Numbered from the stretch's first letter, positions 22,490 to 34,756 are shown. The stretch: DNA of 64,000 bases from Membranipora membranacea (GCA_914767715.1 OU612073.1:19344001-19408000), one strand, 5' to 3'. The notes: generated by a model not told the origin, from the letters alone. Numbers and translations are program-made.

Positions 22490-25400
22490 ATAGACAAAAC
22501 AACAACACTAGACTGGACAATAGGGCTCCAATTATGTGACCAATAATTATTACGACGCAACGACATCTCACTGTGGTAGAAAAAGCAATGATGCATGTGT
22601 TAATCTCCCTTTGATGCAGCTAATTATATAGATTTTATAGAAATTGATACAGAATAGCAGCAGCAATCTTTTGCAGCACCGGTAAAAGCTTTGTCTATAT
22701 TCTGTCTAACTCTTCACTTATTTTGTTTGAGAAAAAATGACACAGAAATATTAGAAACATGGAATTATTTGGGATCAAGACCAGTCACTCATCGACAAGT
22801 GCTTGGAAAGTTACTAAAAATTGGGATAGAGCTGTTTTCTCTCAAATCTGGAGGAAATAGTGCATGAGAATTACAAAAAGTGGGAAATGGGCAGAAATGG
22901 GTGTAGAAATCTGGAGGGTCCCACCTAAAATAGAGGGACTTGGCAAGTATGTTAAACAGTGATTGTAAATATAATGCTGATACTTGGTACCCATTGGTGC
23001 CTAAATCATGGTACATAACATTTTGAATATGTATATGAATGTACTTGCTCCCTACACTGTCTCATCTCGAAGGCCATGATAACATATATAGCTATTTGCA
23101 CTTGGAATCAAACCGAACATCGTTGTTCTGGTCTAGCTTTGTTATTTTGTGACGGCTGCGAATCAGAGCATACCGCAGAATATGCCTGTTATCACAAGCT
23201 TTCTTGTGGGAGTAGGGGTTCAACAAGCTTATCAAGACAGTGGGGGGGGGGGGGGTGGGGTGGGGTCATTCAAACATACTTGGCTAAATTAAACTGATGC
23301 GTCAACTAATCCAACACACAAGATAATCTTGTAACACTGTATGGTGAAAGATGGATTCCCACAATGCAATTCTAGATTGTAATTTTTGAAGAGGGATCAT
23401 AGTCCAGTGGCAGCCTACCAAAAATGTGGCTAGAAACGCAACTTCATTTGCAAAATTGGATGGATAAATTCTAAGAGTGGATTCTAGGGTAGTTTTTTGA
23501 GGCGGTTGCAATGGTGATGATGTACCTTACACAAAGTTGCACAATAAGGAGCAAAGTGCCATAAACACTGCCGTAGATGGCCAAAATTGCTGTTTTTGTG
23601 AGATTTCAAAGGTCTGTCCTGTGCTCACCTTATGAGTTGGGCTACTCAAACTCTGCAATCCGATTCATACATACCTTGGTCAGTTCTTGGTATAATATCA
23701 GCATGATATCTCAAATATTGAGTGAATGACCAACCTTATAAAAAGTGATAGAGTGAAAAACGCTGCTGACAAAAGGGAAAGTGATGAAAAAATGATGATA
23801 TGGTTTCAGAACGTCCACAATCTGAAAGAGCATGTCAGAATTAGTGTATCTGCAAGTTTACATGGGTCTGCTATCACAAATAGCCAAGATGTGGCCAACA
23901 ATGGTTGCAATACCCCCTTATATCACCCGTATATAACTATCATTGAAACGACACTACACTTTCAATTTTGCAGACGCCTCGAAAACTGACTTCGAATGTT
24001 CGTATCGATCTGATTCTTTTATGGTGATTTTGTATTGACTCCAACAATGACCCAAAAATTTTTTTTCAGCATTACACACTTTTCTGATGATACTTGAAGG
24101 AGTTAACTTTTGCTTTACACGCTATATAACTTTATAAAGACGATTTTAATGATACTATAAAGGAAACCTAAGAATACGCGCTATTTGAAAATCGACACAC
24201 TCAGGGCATTAAAAACTGGTGTCATGCGATGGGAGGGTCAATACACAGTCACCATACAAAAATCAGATCAATACGAACATTCGAAGCCTGTTTTTTAGGC
24301 AGCAGCATCATTGAAAAAGTAGTTTCGCTTTAATGATAGTTATACACAGGTGATAAAAGGTGTATTGCAACCGTTGTTGGCCGCATCTCAGATTATTATG
24401 ATAGCAGACCCAAGTTAAGATGTAAATCCACTAATTATGACATGCTCTTTCAGATTTTAGATGTTTCGAAACCATATCATCATTTTTTGATCACTTTCCC
24501 TTTTACCGGCACCGTTTTTGGCAATTAGCGGCCTGTTGTGCAACTTAGTGTAAGGTACATTGTTACCATTGCGATCAGCGTGAAAAACTGTACCAGAAAC
24601 AACTGACAAACCTTATCCATCCAAAAGTGCAAATGGAAGTGACAAGATAGGCAGGGGATGCCACCGGACTATCAGAAGAAAATCCTAAATCCTGCTATAG
24701 TACTGATGAGAATCAAACCACAACGCATTATGCATTGCTGCAAGGTGATTATGACCCTGTTTTCAGTCATTGTGTTAGGAAATGTAGAATTCATGGCTAA
24801 TGATTATTAGCTAATACCCATGAAACGATTTGAGCATAATACCGCGTAACAGCACTATGTGTATCAATTTCAGTGTGGTTGGTGATGAAATGGTACAATA
24901 GGCCCACCAAGCCCCTCATCGACCGCCTACGGCCACGATCGCCATCCCAAAGGTCATTGAGGGCTGACTGTACATACTGACAATTATCCCCTAATAATGG
25001 TGTGGAAATCCAAAGCTGTCAAAGTTTTAGTGGTATATACCTTTACAAGATGTTATCATTACCTAACCAAAGGGGGGAGGGGTGGAAATTCAATTCCTTT
25101 GTTTTGTTATATACTTGATTTTTTAATTTCAATCGTTAGTCGTGATGATTGAGCAGAAATAATGACCACATACAGACTACACTCATCCCATCTAACAGCG
25201 AGAAGGATATAATATACCTTGCAATGCTTTGTGGAAATATGACATTCTTCCATCAATTCAATATAAAGAGCTTTGAGGGGTTGGGAGAAATTTTTTAATG
25301 ATACTATATACTAGTGAGAATTAAACCACTACGTATGTATTATGGTATATTTCAGCAAGGTTATTGTGGCCCGGTGTTCAGCAGTTGTCTTAGAAAATGA

Positions 25401-26265
25401 AGAATTCATACCAAATAATTTGTTTGAAGCATCATGTCAAACAATTCTTCAAATCATTGTATTTAACAAATGGATGACGTTGGATATTCCTAAAACAACG
25501 ATGCTCAGTTTGATTCCAAGTGCAAATAGCTATATATGGCCCTCGAGATGAGACAGTGTAGCGTGAAGGTACATTCATATACATATTCAAAATGTCAAGT
25601 ACCATGATTCAGGCTCCAATGGGTACAAAGTATCAGCATTATATTTACAATCACTGTTTAACTAATATTTCTATGTCTTTTTTGCTCAATCCAAATAAGT
25701 GAGGAGTTAGACAGAATATAGACAAATAAGTCAAATATGCGTTTTTAGCCCTTCCTAGTGGCGAGAAACGCTCTCAGAGCATCAGCGGCCGGGTTCCATC
25801 CCGGACCCTGTTTGGGGATCACACTGCCCTCAAACCCCCAGGTGGATCGCACGGGTACTTCGTTGCGATGACGTGCAGAATCGCTGTAAATTGAAATCTC
25901 CAACTTTTGAATTTAGATTACTTCGCAAGTATGATATGCTGTTTAACTTATGTTTCTATGTCATTTTGGCTCAATGAAAATAAGTGATGAGTGAGACAGA
26001 ATATAGACAAAGCTGTTACCTATGCTGAAGAAGATTGCTGCTGCTGCTATTCTGTATCAGATTCTACAAAATCTATTACTATAAAATTATCTGCATCAAA
26101 GGGAGATTACTCCGAAAAAACACATGCATCTTTGCTTTTTCTACCACAGTGAGATGTCGTTGCGTCACAGAATATGCAGTATTTATTGAACGCATAATGC
26201 TTCAGTCCTTTTACTGTGTATTGTCCAGTCCAGTGTTGTTGTTGTGTCTATCTATGCTCTGAGCA
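22480..26265. mobile_element. Giant degenerate palindrome, about 3.8 kb
   Basis: The two halves are reverse complements over most of their length, about a centre near 24140. Matching landmarks: 22480-22520 with 26220-26264; the CGCAACGACATCTCACTGTG region (about 22556) with about 26150; AGCAGCAGCAATCTT with its complement near 26030; CAATGGGTACC-type sequence at about 22990 with about 25618; GCACTTGGAATCAAAC (about 23089) with about 25510; GTGTAAGGTACAT (about 24549) with about 23523; CGAATGTTCGTAT (about 23994) with ATACGAACATTCG (about 24271). Arms differ by many substitutions and several indels (for example a right-arm insertion at 25735-25905), so it is old. No transposase is seen; the longest ORF inside (23726-23989) resembles nothing I know. 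Foldback transposon or inverted duplication are both possible. Confidence 0.8.
25735..25905. mobile_element. SINE-like insertion in the right arm of the palindrome
   Basis: GC-richer than its surroundings and absent from the left arm. It contains GGTTCCATCCC, close to a Pol III B box, and the word CTAGTGGCGAG, whose complement resembles the tail of the 40.3 kb SINE (CTCGCCACTAAGG). Flanks (about 25655-25730 and 25940-26015) are an imperfect direct repeat of about 75 bp, too long and diverged for a simple target-site duplication. Confidence 0.4.
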
Positions 26266-26863
26266 TACAGATCAAGATAGTCACAGTGACAGTGTGAACG
26301 TATGTAAGTTGCTTGATTGATAATCACATATTAAGATAGCAGAAAAGAGATAGAGAGAACATATTGATGGTAGTATGACGACTGCCACATTCCTTACTTT
26401 CATCCACAGGAGTGAGCGAAGAGAGAGACTGAGGTGGATACTGGAGAGAACAAAATAGCAATGAACTTCATCGAAAATAGTATAACAAAAAATTTAATTT
26501 CACATGCTTTAGGCACAGGTTCTTGATGTTGGAGTTGCAGATTGCGGAGCTTATTAGATTACCCACTAAAACTCTTTGTAAATTTAACATTCTGTTAAGA
26601 TCTATCCAATTGGTTCAATCTAACATTTGTGACTAATCAGAAGTAGTTATTCAATAGTGGGTGGGCTATACTTAGTAAGTAGGAGAAAATTTGCTGCAAC
26701 CACTTTGATTATAACAGACAGAGACAGAGTTCATTGATTACACCTTGCACCCTCATATTGCTGCATAGGGTAAGTTCCATTATACTACTGCATATGCATT
26801 TCTACTACATGCTTTATGAAATGTGCCAGTTGAACTTACATGATGATCTAAATTCTCTCACTC

Positions 26864-27142
26864 TCACTGACTGACCACAGACACTGACAGCAGGTCACTG
26901 ACAGTTGATTTGATAAGTTGCAGCCTTTTGTGTGTGTGGTTTGTGTTTGTTGTGGCAAAGACACAGGTCTACTCCAAAACCTGGGATTTTGGCAATGTTT
27001 GACTGCCCCCCTTGAGTTTTTGGTTCATGCACAGCTTCACATCTTCACCACAACAAACACAAACCGCACACACACAAGGCTGCAACTCATCAAATCAACT
27101 GTCAGTGACCTGCTGTCTGTGCACTGACAGTCAGTGAGTCAC
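26864..27142. mobile_element. 279-bp palindromic element
   Basis: Arms of about 90 bp pair at high identity, for example GTCACTGACAGTTGATTTGA on the left against its complement near 27100, and GTTTGTGTTTGTTGTGG against CCACAACAAACACAAAC. The loop of about 90 bp has no ORF of note. Ends are TCACTGACTG and CAGTCAGTGA. Confidence 0.75.
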
Positions 27143-27380
27143 ATTACATACATTACAGTACAACAGTACATGACTTACATACTTTTACCAAGGAGGTTAC
27201 TCCTTGCTTTTACTATACTCATACCATGCTCATACTCATGCTCATACTAAGGTTTCTGCAGTCAATTCACTGTTTGTGCAATGTGCATGCGACTACGTAA
27301 CATTAATATTAAAATAATGAGGTAGGTATAGCAATTGGGTATAGCCTAGAGGTGCTGATAAACAATATAGTCCTACATAT

Positions 27381-27978
27381 CATAAGGCCACGTGACTTTG
27401 ATATAGCCTGTGATTTTTGTCAGTGGGTAGGGTGGGCGAGAAGAGAAGAATGAGTATAGGGGGAACCATTAATGTAATCTCATGATACTTTTTCGATGTG
27501 TTTTTTTCAATTTTGTATGGGTATCTATATATGTATCTATGTTGTTGTTTGCTTTTCTATGGCCATCTATCTATATTAGTTTTCTTCTGGCAAGGCTTAA
27601 TTATTAATTATCTATGAGCTGGTGTGGCTTAGGGAATAAAAGGTACAGCAGTAAATTCTTGTGATGTCCTTGTGTTGATTTGAGCTGCAAGTAGAAGGTC
27701 ACTTACTTTCCTCTACTAGTCTACTCAAGGATTTAAAACCCTTAGGGGCTTTAAATCCTAGGTCTACTTCTTCAACTTGCCAGAAGAAAACTAACTATAG
27801 AAAAGCAAACAACAACACAGATATATATATATAGATACCCACACAAAATTGAAAAAAAAAGACATCGAAAAAGGATCATGAGATTACATTGATGGTTCCC
27901 CCCTCTCTCTTTCACTCATCTTCCACCCCCACCCACTGACAAAAATCACAGGCTATATCAAAGTCACGTGGCCTTATG
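27381..27978. mobile_element. 598-bp foldback element with an exact 8-bp target-site duplication
   Basis: Terminal arms of about 215 bp are reverse complements: CATAAGGCCACGTGACTTTG starts the element and CAAAGTCACGTGGCCTTATG ends it, apart from a few indels. It is flanked on both sides by CTACATAT (27373-27380 and 27979-27986). Eight-base duplications are typical of hAT-type transposases. The loop (about 27600-27775) holds no transposase and contains a smaller hairpin, AGGATTTAAA...TTTAAATCCT (about 27729-27760). Confidence 0.88.
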
Positions 27979-27986
27979 CTACATAT

Positions 27987-28875
27987 GGCTAAAGTCTAAA
28001 GGCAATATACTCAGCTTTCATAACAGAAAAACATTACAAAATATAGTAGTTCAGTTTTATGGTGTTATGTAAGGCCGTCGATACAACGCCTCCCTAATAT
28101 CAATTAAATTGCATGACGCCGCATGTCGGCAGACAGGTGGACTGATTAATGTCAACTGAACATGATTTGTAATAAAGCCCACTAGAGATTTTAGTCAAGG
28201 TGGTTGTGGCCTCCACCGCTGGGGTTGGTATTTCACCAATCAACTTGACTCGCACAAATTGCAGTGGACTTTTGTACCTTACACTTGTTGTATGGCACAA
28301 AAATGCACATAGGCCCACTCCAGGTCACAGGTTTACTCTGAGAGCACAGAATGTATGTAATGCATGCATGCTTGCAGACACAGGCCTCTAGGGCTTGCAA
28401 TCCTGTGTGTAGGCAAAGTACAGGCTTACAAGATTCAGAGACCCATATTGCAGAGTCAGCCCTTTCCTCGTGTATTTTTTGTGAATTATAGGCAATTAGT
28501 ATTATTCATTGCATGAGTGCCCTTAGGTTCGTTGTGCAAGCGTGTATTCTTAACTACAACAGGCTGGACGATGTCTTAATATGGAAATAGTGTATATTCT
28601 AATATAACATTGATGTATTTTAAGAGTTTCGACAAATGATTTTGCATTAAAATTCTCTATCAGCAGGGATGCGATAAACAAGTTTAGTATGAAAAAATGC
28701 ATGGGCTAGTTTAAACCTGTTGGTTGTGAATAGAACGTAGATCTAATTCAGTGAGCACAATCTGCAAGTCCCGTCACTGCATAATGCATAGTATATTACC
28801 ATTTTACTGTTTATGGTACAGATTTGATTTATTTTCATGTTTGAAACAATTCTGATAAAAAATCATTCCAATTTA
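27987..28875. other. Intergenic; 3' side of lectin gene 1
   Basis: No gene. A minus-strand AATAAA lies at 28828-28833, about 45 bases beyond the stop codon of the first lectin gene, and is its likely polyadenylation signal. Confidence 0.5.
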
Positions 28876-30111
28876 TCAGCTAATTAGACCTGCATGGTTG
28901 TTTGAGGTAGCTTCACAGATGAAGGGAAGTTTCATGCTGCACACATTGTCATTCCAGCCATAGGGGGTCAGTCCCTTCCTCTCGATCTCCACACATTCCT
29001 CGGCTCCTTGGAAGTTATCCGGCTGACCTTGATACCAGTGAGTGAATGACATGGGAGACCAAACACCAGGAGCCCCCTGCCATCTAAACTCTCCCTGAAT
29101 CTTTCTACCTCCAATCCACCAGCCTGAGTCTTGTAGTTTTGCTGTGATGGGAAAAAAAAGAGTTTTAATGCACTTGCAAAAATAGTATCCTTGACCCTTT
29201 CAAGTGGAAATGAGTCAAATCTAGCCCTCTGTTCGTTTTGAGTTTTTTTCATATAATAGTACAGTGGACAGAACATTTATTAGGAATATCCTTTGCAGAA
29301 GTGCAAACAACACTGCAGATATTTTAGGGGAACCTAAAGGTATGCAGGTCTGAGTAAAGCTGCAAAATTATGATAAGTGGGCTTAAGCAAACTTACCAGT
29401 TGTGAGTAAACCCACAACAAAAGCTGTTCTTACGTCCGTGTCTAGAGCCACAAGTTGGCTGCCTATTTCGCTGCAGAAACCACTCGCCTGACCCCAGGTG
29501 GAAGGTGTCGACATGACCTTGAAGCAGCTTTTTTCGGGCCCACCTACCCATCCATCTCTACACCAATCACCTGAAGGTTTGAAAATAAAGAAATTTAATC
29601 TGCTTACTTTCAGTAAACTCATGATTGTAGTAAGCTAAGAATGTTGTACAAAACTGGTGCGCTGCTGTAAAGTAAATTAGAGAAATCCGCAGTCTGTATT
29701 CAATCTGTACCAGCAACTACCTGCACATAATTTCAATTAGTTATAAAAGTGATCGGTATAGAAACTACATGATTGATTCTGAAAGTTAGTCTGTGATCCT
29801 GCAAGTGTTTTCGCTATAATACTCTTACCTGGTGTCAGGGCAATGAAGCTTCCAAAAGCTGAACTAGATGCCCAGCTGGAGCTTCCACCCCATCCGCCGG
29901 AGCTGCTGCCAGCACTTGCGCTAGCTCGAGAACCACCACCTCCCCAGCTAGAGGATGAGGCGCTCGCGCTAGAACTTGAGCCTGACCCGGAGCTACTGGC
30001 ACTGGCGCCAGCTGAGGAATGTGAGGGCCACCACCAGTCTTCTCCAGCAGCCAAGCTAATTAGTGCATAGCTGTATATAAGAACTGACAATCTCAAGCCC
30101 TGAATCGCCAT
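28876..30111 (-). CDS. Secreted C-type lectin-domain protein 1, with Ser/Gly/Ala/Trp-rich linker
   Basis: Exons 30111-29829, 29570-29397 and 29141-28876; phases 1 and 1; 240 residues. A signal peptide (MAIQGLRLSVLIYSYALISLAAG) is followed by a linker of about 65 residues, nearly all Ser, Gly, Ala and Trp, beginning EDWWWPS. The C-type lectin domain follows: WCRDGWVGG, KSCFKV, STWGQASGFC, GWWIGG, GQPDN, EECVEI, GWNDNVC and LPFICE. QPD plus WND are the calcium and sugar site residues, and QPD predicts galactose-type binding (family knowledge). The first ATG in frame is used; the upstream in-frame codon is GTG. It is the 3'-most of five tandem paralogues and closest to gene 2. Likely extracellular, in adhesion or immunity; ligand unknown. 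Confidence 0.9.
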
Positions 30112-30834
30112 ATCCACTTTCGTATGTCAGTGCATACAAAATAATGACATAACACCAAGCTCTGCAGGAGCGACGAACATGCTCAGTGAAAGTATCATTA
30201 TGGTCATTCCCACGATGATAATTGGCCATCTTAGATATTGATAGCCTTGCCTTCAGTATAATAAATTGAGCAAGATGTTCTATTCATAGAGGAAAGCTAT
30301 GGTGTGTGGTTTGTGACACTAGCCACTGCAGCAGCTGCAGACACTCAATTTGATTGGATGATCGATGGAATCAATATCTAGGATAGCTAGGGTTCTCATG
30401 CTCATGCTCTGCTTTCTTTGGAGTTACCCTCTCATACCAGCAGAATTAGGATATTTTAAACACAACCAATGAAATTTGAAGATACACTTATATTGTATAA
30501 GATAAACAGATTGCAATCAAGCATGGAATCTATCCTGTCACACACACATCGGTCACCAGGCATACTGCCAATTGTGCTTCCTCTTTTTCTTATGCTGCAA
30601 CTTGTGCGTCTGAGTCTGGCCGACATTGTACAGATAAACTTGATCAAGTTTCTTTTCTTTTGGGCATATATGTGTGGTATTAAGATTCATAGCAGTCAAT
30701 ACAATAAATAAATACCAGATAAATACAGATAAATACCAGTTGTCACTATCCATCTCATTTATTGAATCTCATTATTTGAGGGTGTTTTTTAAGTGAGCGT
30801 CAATAGCAACAGGATGAAGATAATACATATACAA
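30112..30834. other. Spacer between lectin genes 1 and 2
   Basis: No gene; only short chance ORFs. A minus-strand AATAAA (30758-30763) lies about 72 bases past the stop of lectin gene 2. Confidence 0.5.
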
Positions 30835-31664
30835 TCATCTCCCCTGTCGATTAGACTCTGCTTCACATATAAAGGGAAGCTTGTTACTACACTCATTGTC
30901 GTTCCATCCATATGGAGTCGTTCCTTTTCGCTCAATCTCTACACAAGCTTCTTTTCCCTGATAGTTATCCGGTTGACCTTGATACCAGTTAGTGTAGGTC
31001 ATCTCATTCCATACTCCAGCTCGGGTTTTCCATTTAAATTCTCCCAGTATGTTCTGGGCACCAATCCACCACCCAGAATCCTGAAGATTCACTAGACAAG
31101 AACACAACATCAAATATTGACGACTTGGCAGTGGCTGGAACAAACAGCAGGTACATGGCACATAATAATCTTTTATGGTTGGTTTTTGAATAAGTATTTT
31201 TGGTCATTGTCGGTGAACTTGCTTACATGTTGTCAAAAATCCAACAACAAAATCGGTTTTTACTCTGTCATACAAGCCTAAGAGGTTTCCTCCAAGCTCC
31301 CTACAGATACCATCAGCCTGAGTCCATGTTGAAGGAGTTGACATAACTTTATAGCACCTCCTCTCATAACCTCCAACCCATCCATCTCTACACCAGCTGC
31401 CAGGACCTGAAATAATGATAACTATTACCAATATGTTGTTTTAGGTTTTCCGATGACTTGGAACACTCTGTATGAAACAGAAATATTTATATTCTACACA
31501 TAAACAACTGTGATACATAATAATATACCTGGGGGTTTATATGTTGGTTTAGGCTCTGCGGATCCAGAAGAAGATGAAGACCACCACCAGGACCAACTAC
31601 TGCTGCTTCCTGCTGCACTTATCACTGTTATGTAACATACCATACAAAGCACAAGGCCTCTCAT
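30835..31664 (-). CDS. Secreted C-type lectin-domain protein 2, with short Ser/Trp-rich linker
   Basis: Exons 31664-31529, 31406-31227 and 31091-30835; phases 1 and 1; 190 residues. A signal peptide starts MRGLVLCMVCYITVISAAG. The linker is SSSSWSWWWSSSSSGS followed by EPKPTYKPPG, a short version of the linker in gene 1. The lectin domain has WCRDGWVGG, RRCYKV, STWTQADGIC, GWWIGA, GQPDN, EACVEI, GWNDNEC and LPFICE, with the full set of expected cysteines and the QPD/WND calcium site. The two linkers and the shared WCRDGWVGG make genes 1 and 2 sister copies. Confidence 0.92.
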
Positions 31665-32338
31665 GTTCAAGACTTGAGTATGGTTATCGAATGGTTTGCT
31701 GCAGATAGATGTACTGCGTACTGTGGCAGGGTTGCTGATGATATACCCGTTTATGAACACTGTATATTGCCATAACAGCATGAGCATAGTATCAATCGAT
31801 ACTTGCTTTCAGGTTTACAATATGATGTTTCCCACAGTATCATCACTCATTTATGATAATATGGGATGAGTTTGGATGGCTCTATAATTATAACAGCAAG
31901 GTATGGGTCTAGTGACCACTTGTGTGCTTCGAAAGCTATGTTGAGTTGAAAGATTTCTATTTGATCACAGCCTGTGTGTCAACTTACACAATTATTATTT
32001 GATGCATAACTTCCAACTCCTTCGTATTTCGTAAACCAGATAAATTGGTGTGTAACCACAAAAGTATAAAAATGATGCTGCCATATAGTTGAGTGAAACA
32101 TGCAACAATGCAAACAATCATTGGATAGAATCAATTGACACTGAATTTGGCTGAAATGAGTTAGGCAGATTGAACCACACCTTATAAAACATCTCATCAT
32201 CAACAAGGAAAATTCCTTTGGTGCCTGTTCCTGTTGAATTCAATGGAATTGGAAGATAATCAACGCAGCCAGGTTTTCTCAGATTTGAAAGAGGATTTTA
32301 TATTTTCTCAAACTTGGATGAGGATCCAGACAAATTTA
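31665..32338. other. Spacer between lectin genes 2 and 3
   Basis: AT-rich; I see nothing supported in it. Confidence 0.5.
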
Positions 32339-33354
32339 CTACTGAAGTGTAACTCTGTGTAGCTTGGCAGCCTTTGCGGTTGGTCTATACTCAACAGCTG
32401 CCTTCTCACAGACAAAAGAGCACATCAAGTCACAGTTGTTATCATTCCAGGCAAACCATGGCTGGATATCAAGCCCTGGTGTGTAGTACTTGTAAACCTG
32501 TACACAGTTCTCCTCTTTCATGTAGTTATCTGGCTGACCGACGTTCCAGTGTGCGTATGACATGCCTGTGCCATCGATCCATTCTAAATCGCCATTCTTA
32601 TTTCTCTCTGCACCGATCCACCAGCAGCCATTTAATTGCTGCCCTGTAGAAGTACTGAGCCTTATTAGTTCAATTATAGCCTGATGTCTGGACCAGTGAT
32701 AGTAACAAAGCTCTTTATTTTATCGCGAGTTTTTTCAGGTTATTTTGATATAAAAATATAATGCTAAACAATAGTGCTATTGAGGTAATTTGTGTTGATA
32801 AGCCTGATAGTCGGAGGCTAGACTGAATAAAATCCTACTATGCATTACCTTTTGTTGAAATCCATATTCAGACAGGTTATGATGCTTGCTATTTGGATCA
32901 ATAATGTATCTATGGTACATTGGTTATTTGTCTACTTACTTGTGGTCAGTGCCAGATTTCCAGCAATGAAGGCGTTCCTAGCCAGAGAATCTAGTATTGT
33001 GAGATCTCCTCCGATATCTTTACAGATTCCTCGAGCCTGACTCCATGTTGATTGAGTTGATATGATCTTAAAGCAGCTGTCCTGGAAACCTCCGATCCAT
33101 CCAGCATGGCAATTATCTCCCAGCAGACCTGGCGATGAAAAGTGGGACGATTTCTTTGACAGATTCGATAAAATAACTATATTTTTAAACATGCTCTTTT
33201 CTTACCTTTTATCAGATACAGGAATTTATGCAGCAAGTGTGTTAAGGTTTTTCTTCAAGCTGTCAACAGTAAATACAAAACGAAAATAATTCATACCTTG
33301 ACTGTTTGTAAAGCCCAATAAGGCCAGCGCAACAAGGAGGCAGATCTGCTTCAT
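32339..33354 (-). CDS. Secreted C-type lectin-domain protein 3
   Basis: Exons 33354-33297, 33128-32940 and 32643-32339; phases 1 and 1; 183 residues. A signal peptide (MKQICLLVALALLGFTNSQ) leads straight into the lectin domain, with no low-complexity linker. Motifs: NCHAGWIGG, DSCFKI, STWSQARGIC, GCWWIGA, GQPDN, ENCVQV, AWNDNNC and CSFVCEK. It has extra cysteines (before WWIG, and CDLMC near the end), so the disulphide pattern differs from genes 1 and 2. A basic tail of about 25 residues (RPTAKAAKLHRVTLQ) extends past the domain. Confidence 0.9.
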
Positions 33355-33728
33355 GGTGACTCCAGTCCTTATTGATGTGCAGGAGTTGCTAAGTGTCACT
33401 GATATGAAGAAAGGCTCTAATATAATATAAATCATGTTTATATCCAAACCTGCACCTGCTCAATCCCATGGATATCATAAGTGATGGCTGGTTGTATATC
33501 CCAGCTATTCTGATGTCAACTATTACAAATGTAGATTGAATATGACTTAAATGGAAATATATGCGAGGTTCTTGTGGTTCTGACGATTAACACCCACCCT
33601 ACTTGGACGTGGATGCTTGACTACAGCTCATTGCATGTCTGCTGCTTGCAATGCCAGTGCGAAAATGGAACTCTATTGATTTATCTGTTAATTTTATTTC
33701 AAATATCTTTGGTTTAGAAAAGAGCCAT
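33355..33728. other. Spacer between lectin genes 3 and 4
   Basis: No gene. A minus-strand AATAAA (33693-33698) lies about 31 bases past the stop of lectin gene 4. Confidence 0.5.
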
Positions 33729-34756
33729 TCATTTTCCAAAAACGTCCTTCACATCAGCCTTCTTCTCACATATGAAAGGACCTGTATATTCGCTAGTATG
33801 GTCATTCCATCCATAGGTTTGTATTCCTGTTGTGGCGATGTTGTCATACTTGCAGATGTGGATGCGATCCTCTAAGTTGTTGTTGTTATCTGGCTGACCT
33901 TTGTTCCAATATGTGTAGGTCATTTCAAACGGAAAGCTGTATTTGTCTACCCACTGGATGTGTCCCTCTATTCTCCTACCTCCAATCCACCAGCAGTCAT
34001 TCTTTACATCACCTATTGAAGGAAATGCTGCACTACACCATTCGTAAGTTGTAGTCAGACGAGGTTATGAGCCTATCACATCACAAACATGCTAATTCCT
34101 ATCGGTAGTAGTACTAGAGTGATAACTTATGGCCAGAGGAAAACTGATGCCATCAATAATGTAGTGCCTTATTCGTTGTTTGGCAGGTATACAACCAATT
34201 GTGCTGTTTAATGCATTCCAACATAACTCACCAGTGATCATTGCTAGGTTACCAATTACGAAAGCATTTCTCGCTGGTGTGTCCAGTGTGGCCAAAGTTC
34301 CGCCTAGGTCTAGGCATGTGCCTTGAGCAGCATTCCACGTAGCTTTGGTTGGTACAATCTTGAAGCATGTGTCCTGCAGACCTGCTATCCATCCAGAACC
34401 ACATACTTCACCTTGAACACAAGTGATCCATATTATATATATATATATATATATGAGTCAGTCGGATTATGTTGAACTGTGACACAAAGCATGTGATCGT
34501 AATGAACAATTACTCATTTTTATGGAAAAGTTCTCACAGAATCAATGTTAGGGTTGCCATTAGTTTTATTCAGGCACTCTCAGTAAGATTTATTGTAACT
34601 TGTTTATTTAATCTCGAATCCAGGAGCAACTCCCTGACGCAAATCAAGAATACCGGATCACAATAAAGTGAGGACTAATATGTATAACTTACCTCTGCAA
34701 TACTGTAATGCTGCAATTACAAGGATCAGAACTAAGTTGTATGTCATTTTAAACAT
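33729..34756 (-). CDS. Secreted C-type lectin-domain protein 4 (WND-Cys lost)
   Basis: Exons 34756-34693, 34411-34232 and 34012-33729; phases 1 and 1; 175 residues. Signal peptide starts MFKMTYNLVLILVIAALQYC; a second in-frame ATG three codons on could serve. Domain motifs: VCGSGWIAG, DTCFKI, ATWNAAQGTC, DCWWIGG, GQPDN with an Asn run, RIHICKY, GWNDHTS and GPFICEKK. The usual Cys two residues after WND is replaced (WNDHTS), while a Cys has appeared before WWIGG. QPD and WND are kept. A (TA)n run (34433-34452) lies in intron 1. Paired with gene 5 by the same changes. Confidence 0.9.

Noticed and set aside
23726-23989. 87-codon ORF in the palindrome as a transposase
   Set aside because: No catalytic motif or recognised fold, and the opposite arm does not keep it as a mirrored frame.
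29843-30070. Plus-strand Leu/Glu/Pro-rich ORF
   Set aside because: Antisense shadow of the Ser/Gly/Ala-rich linker exon of lectin gene 1.
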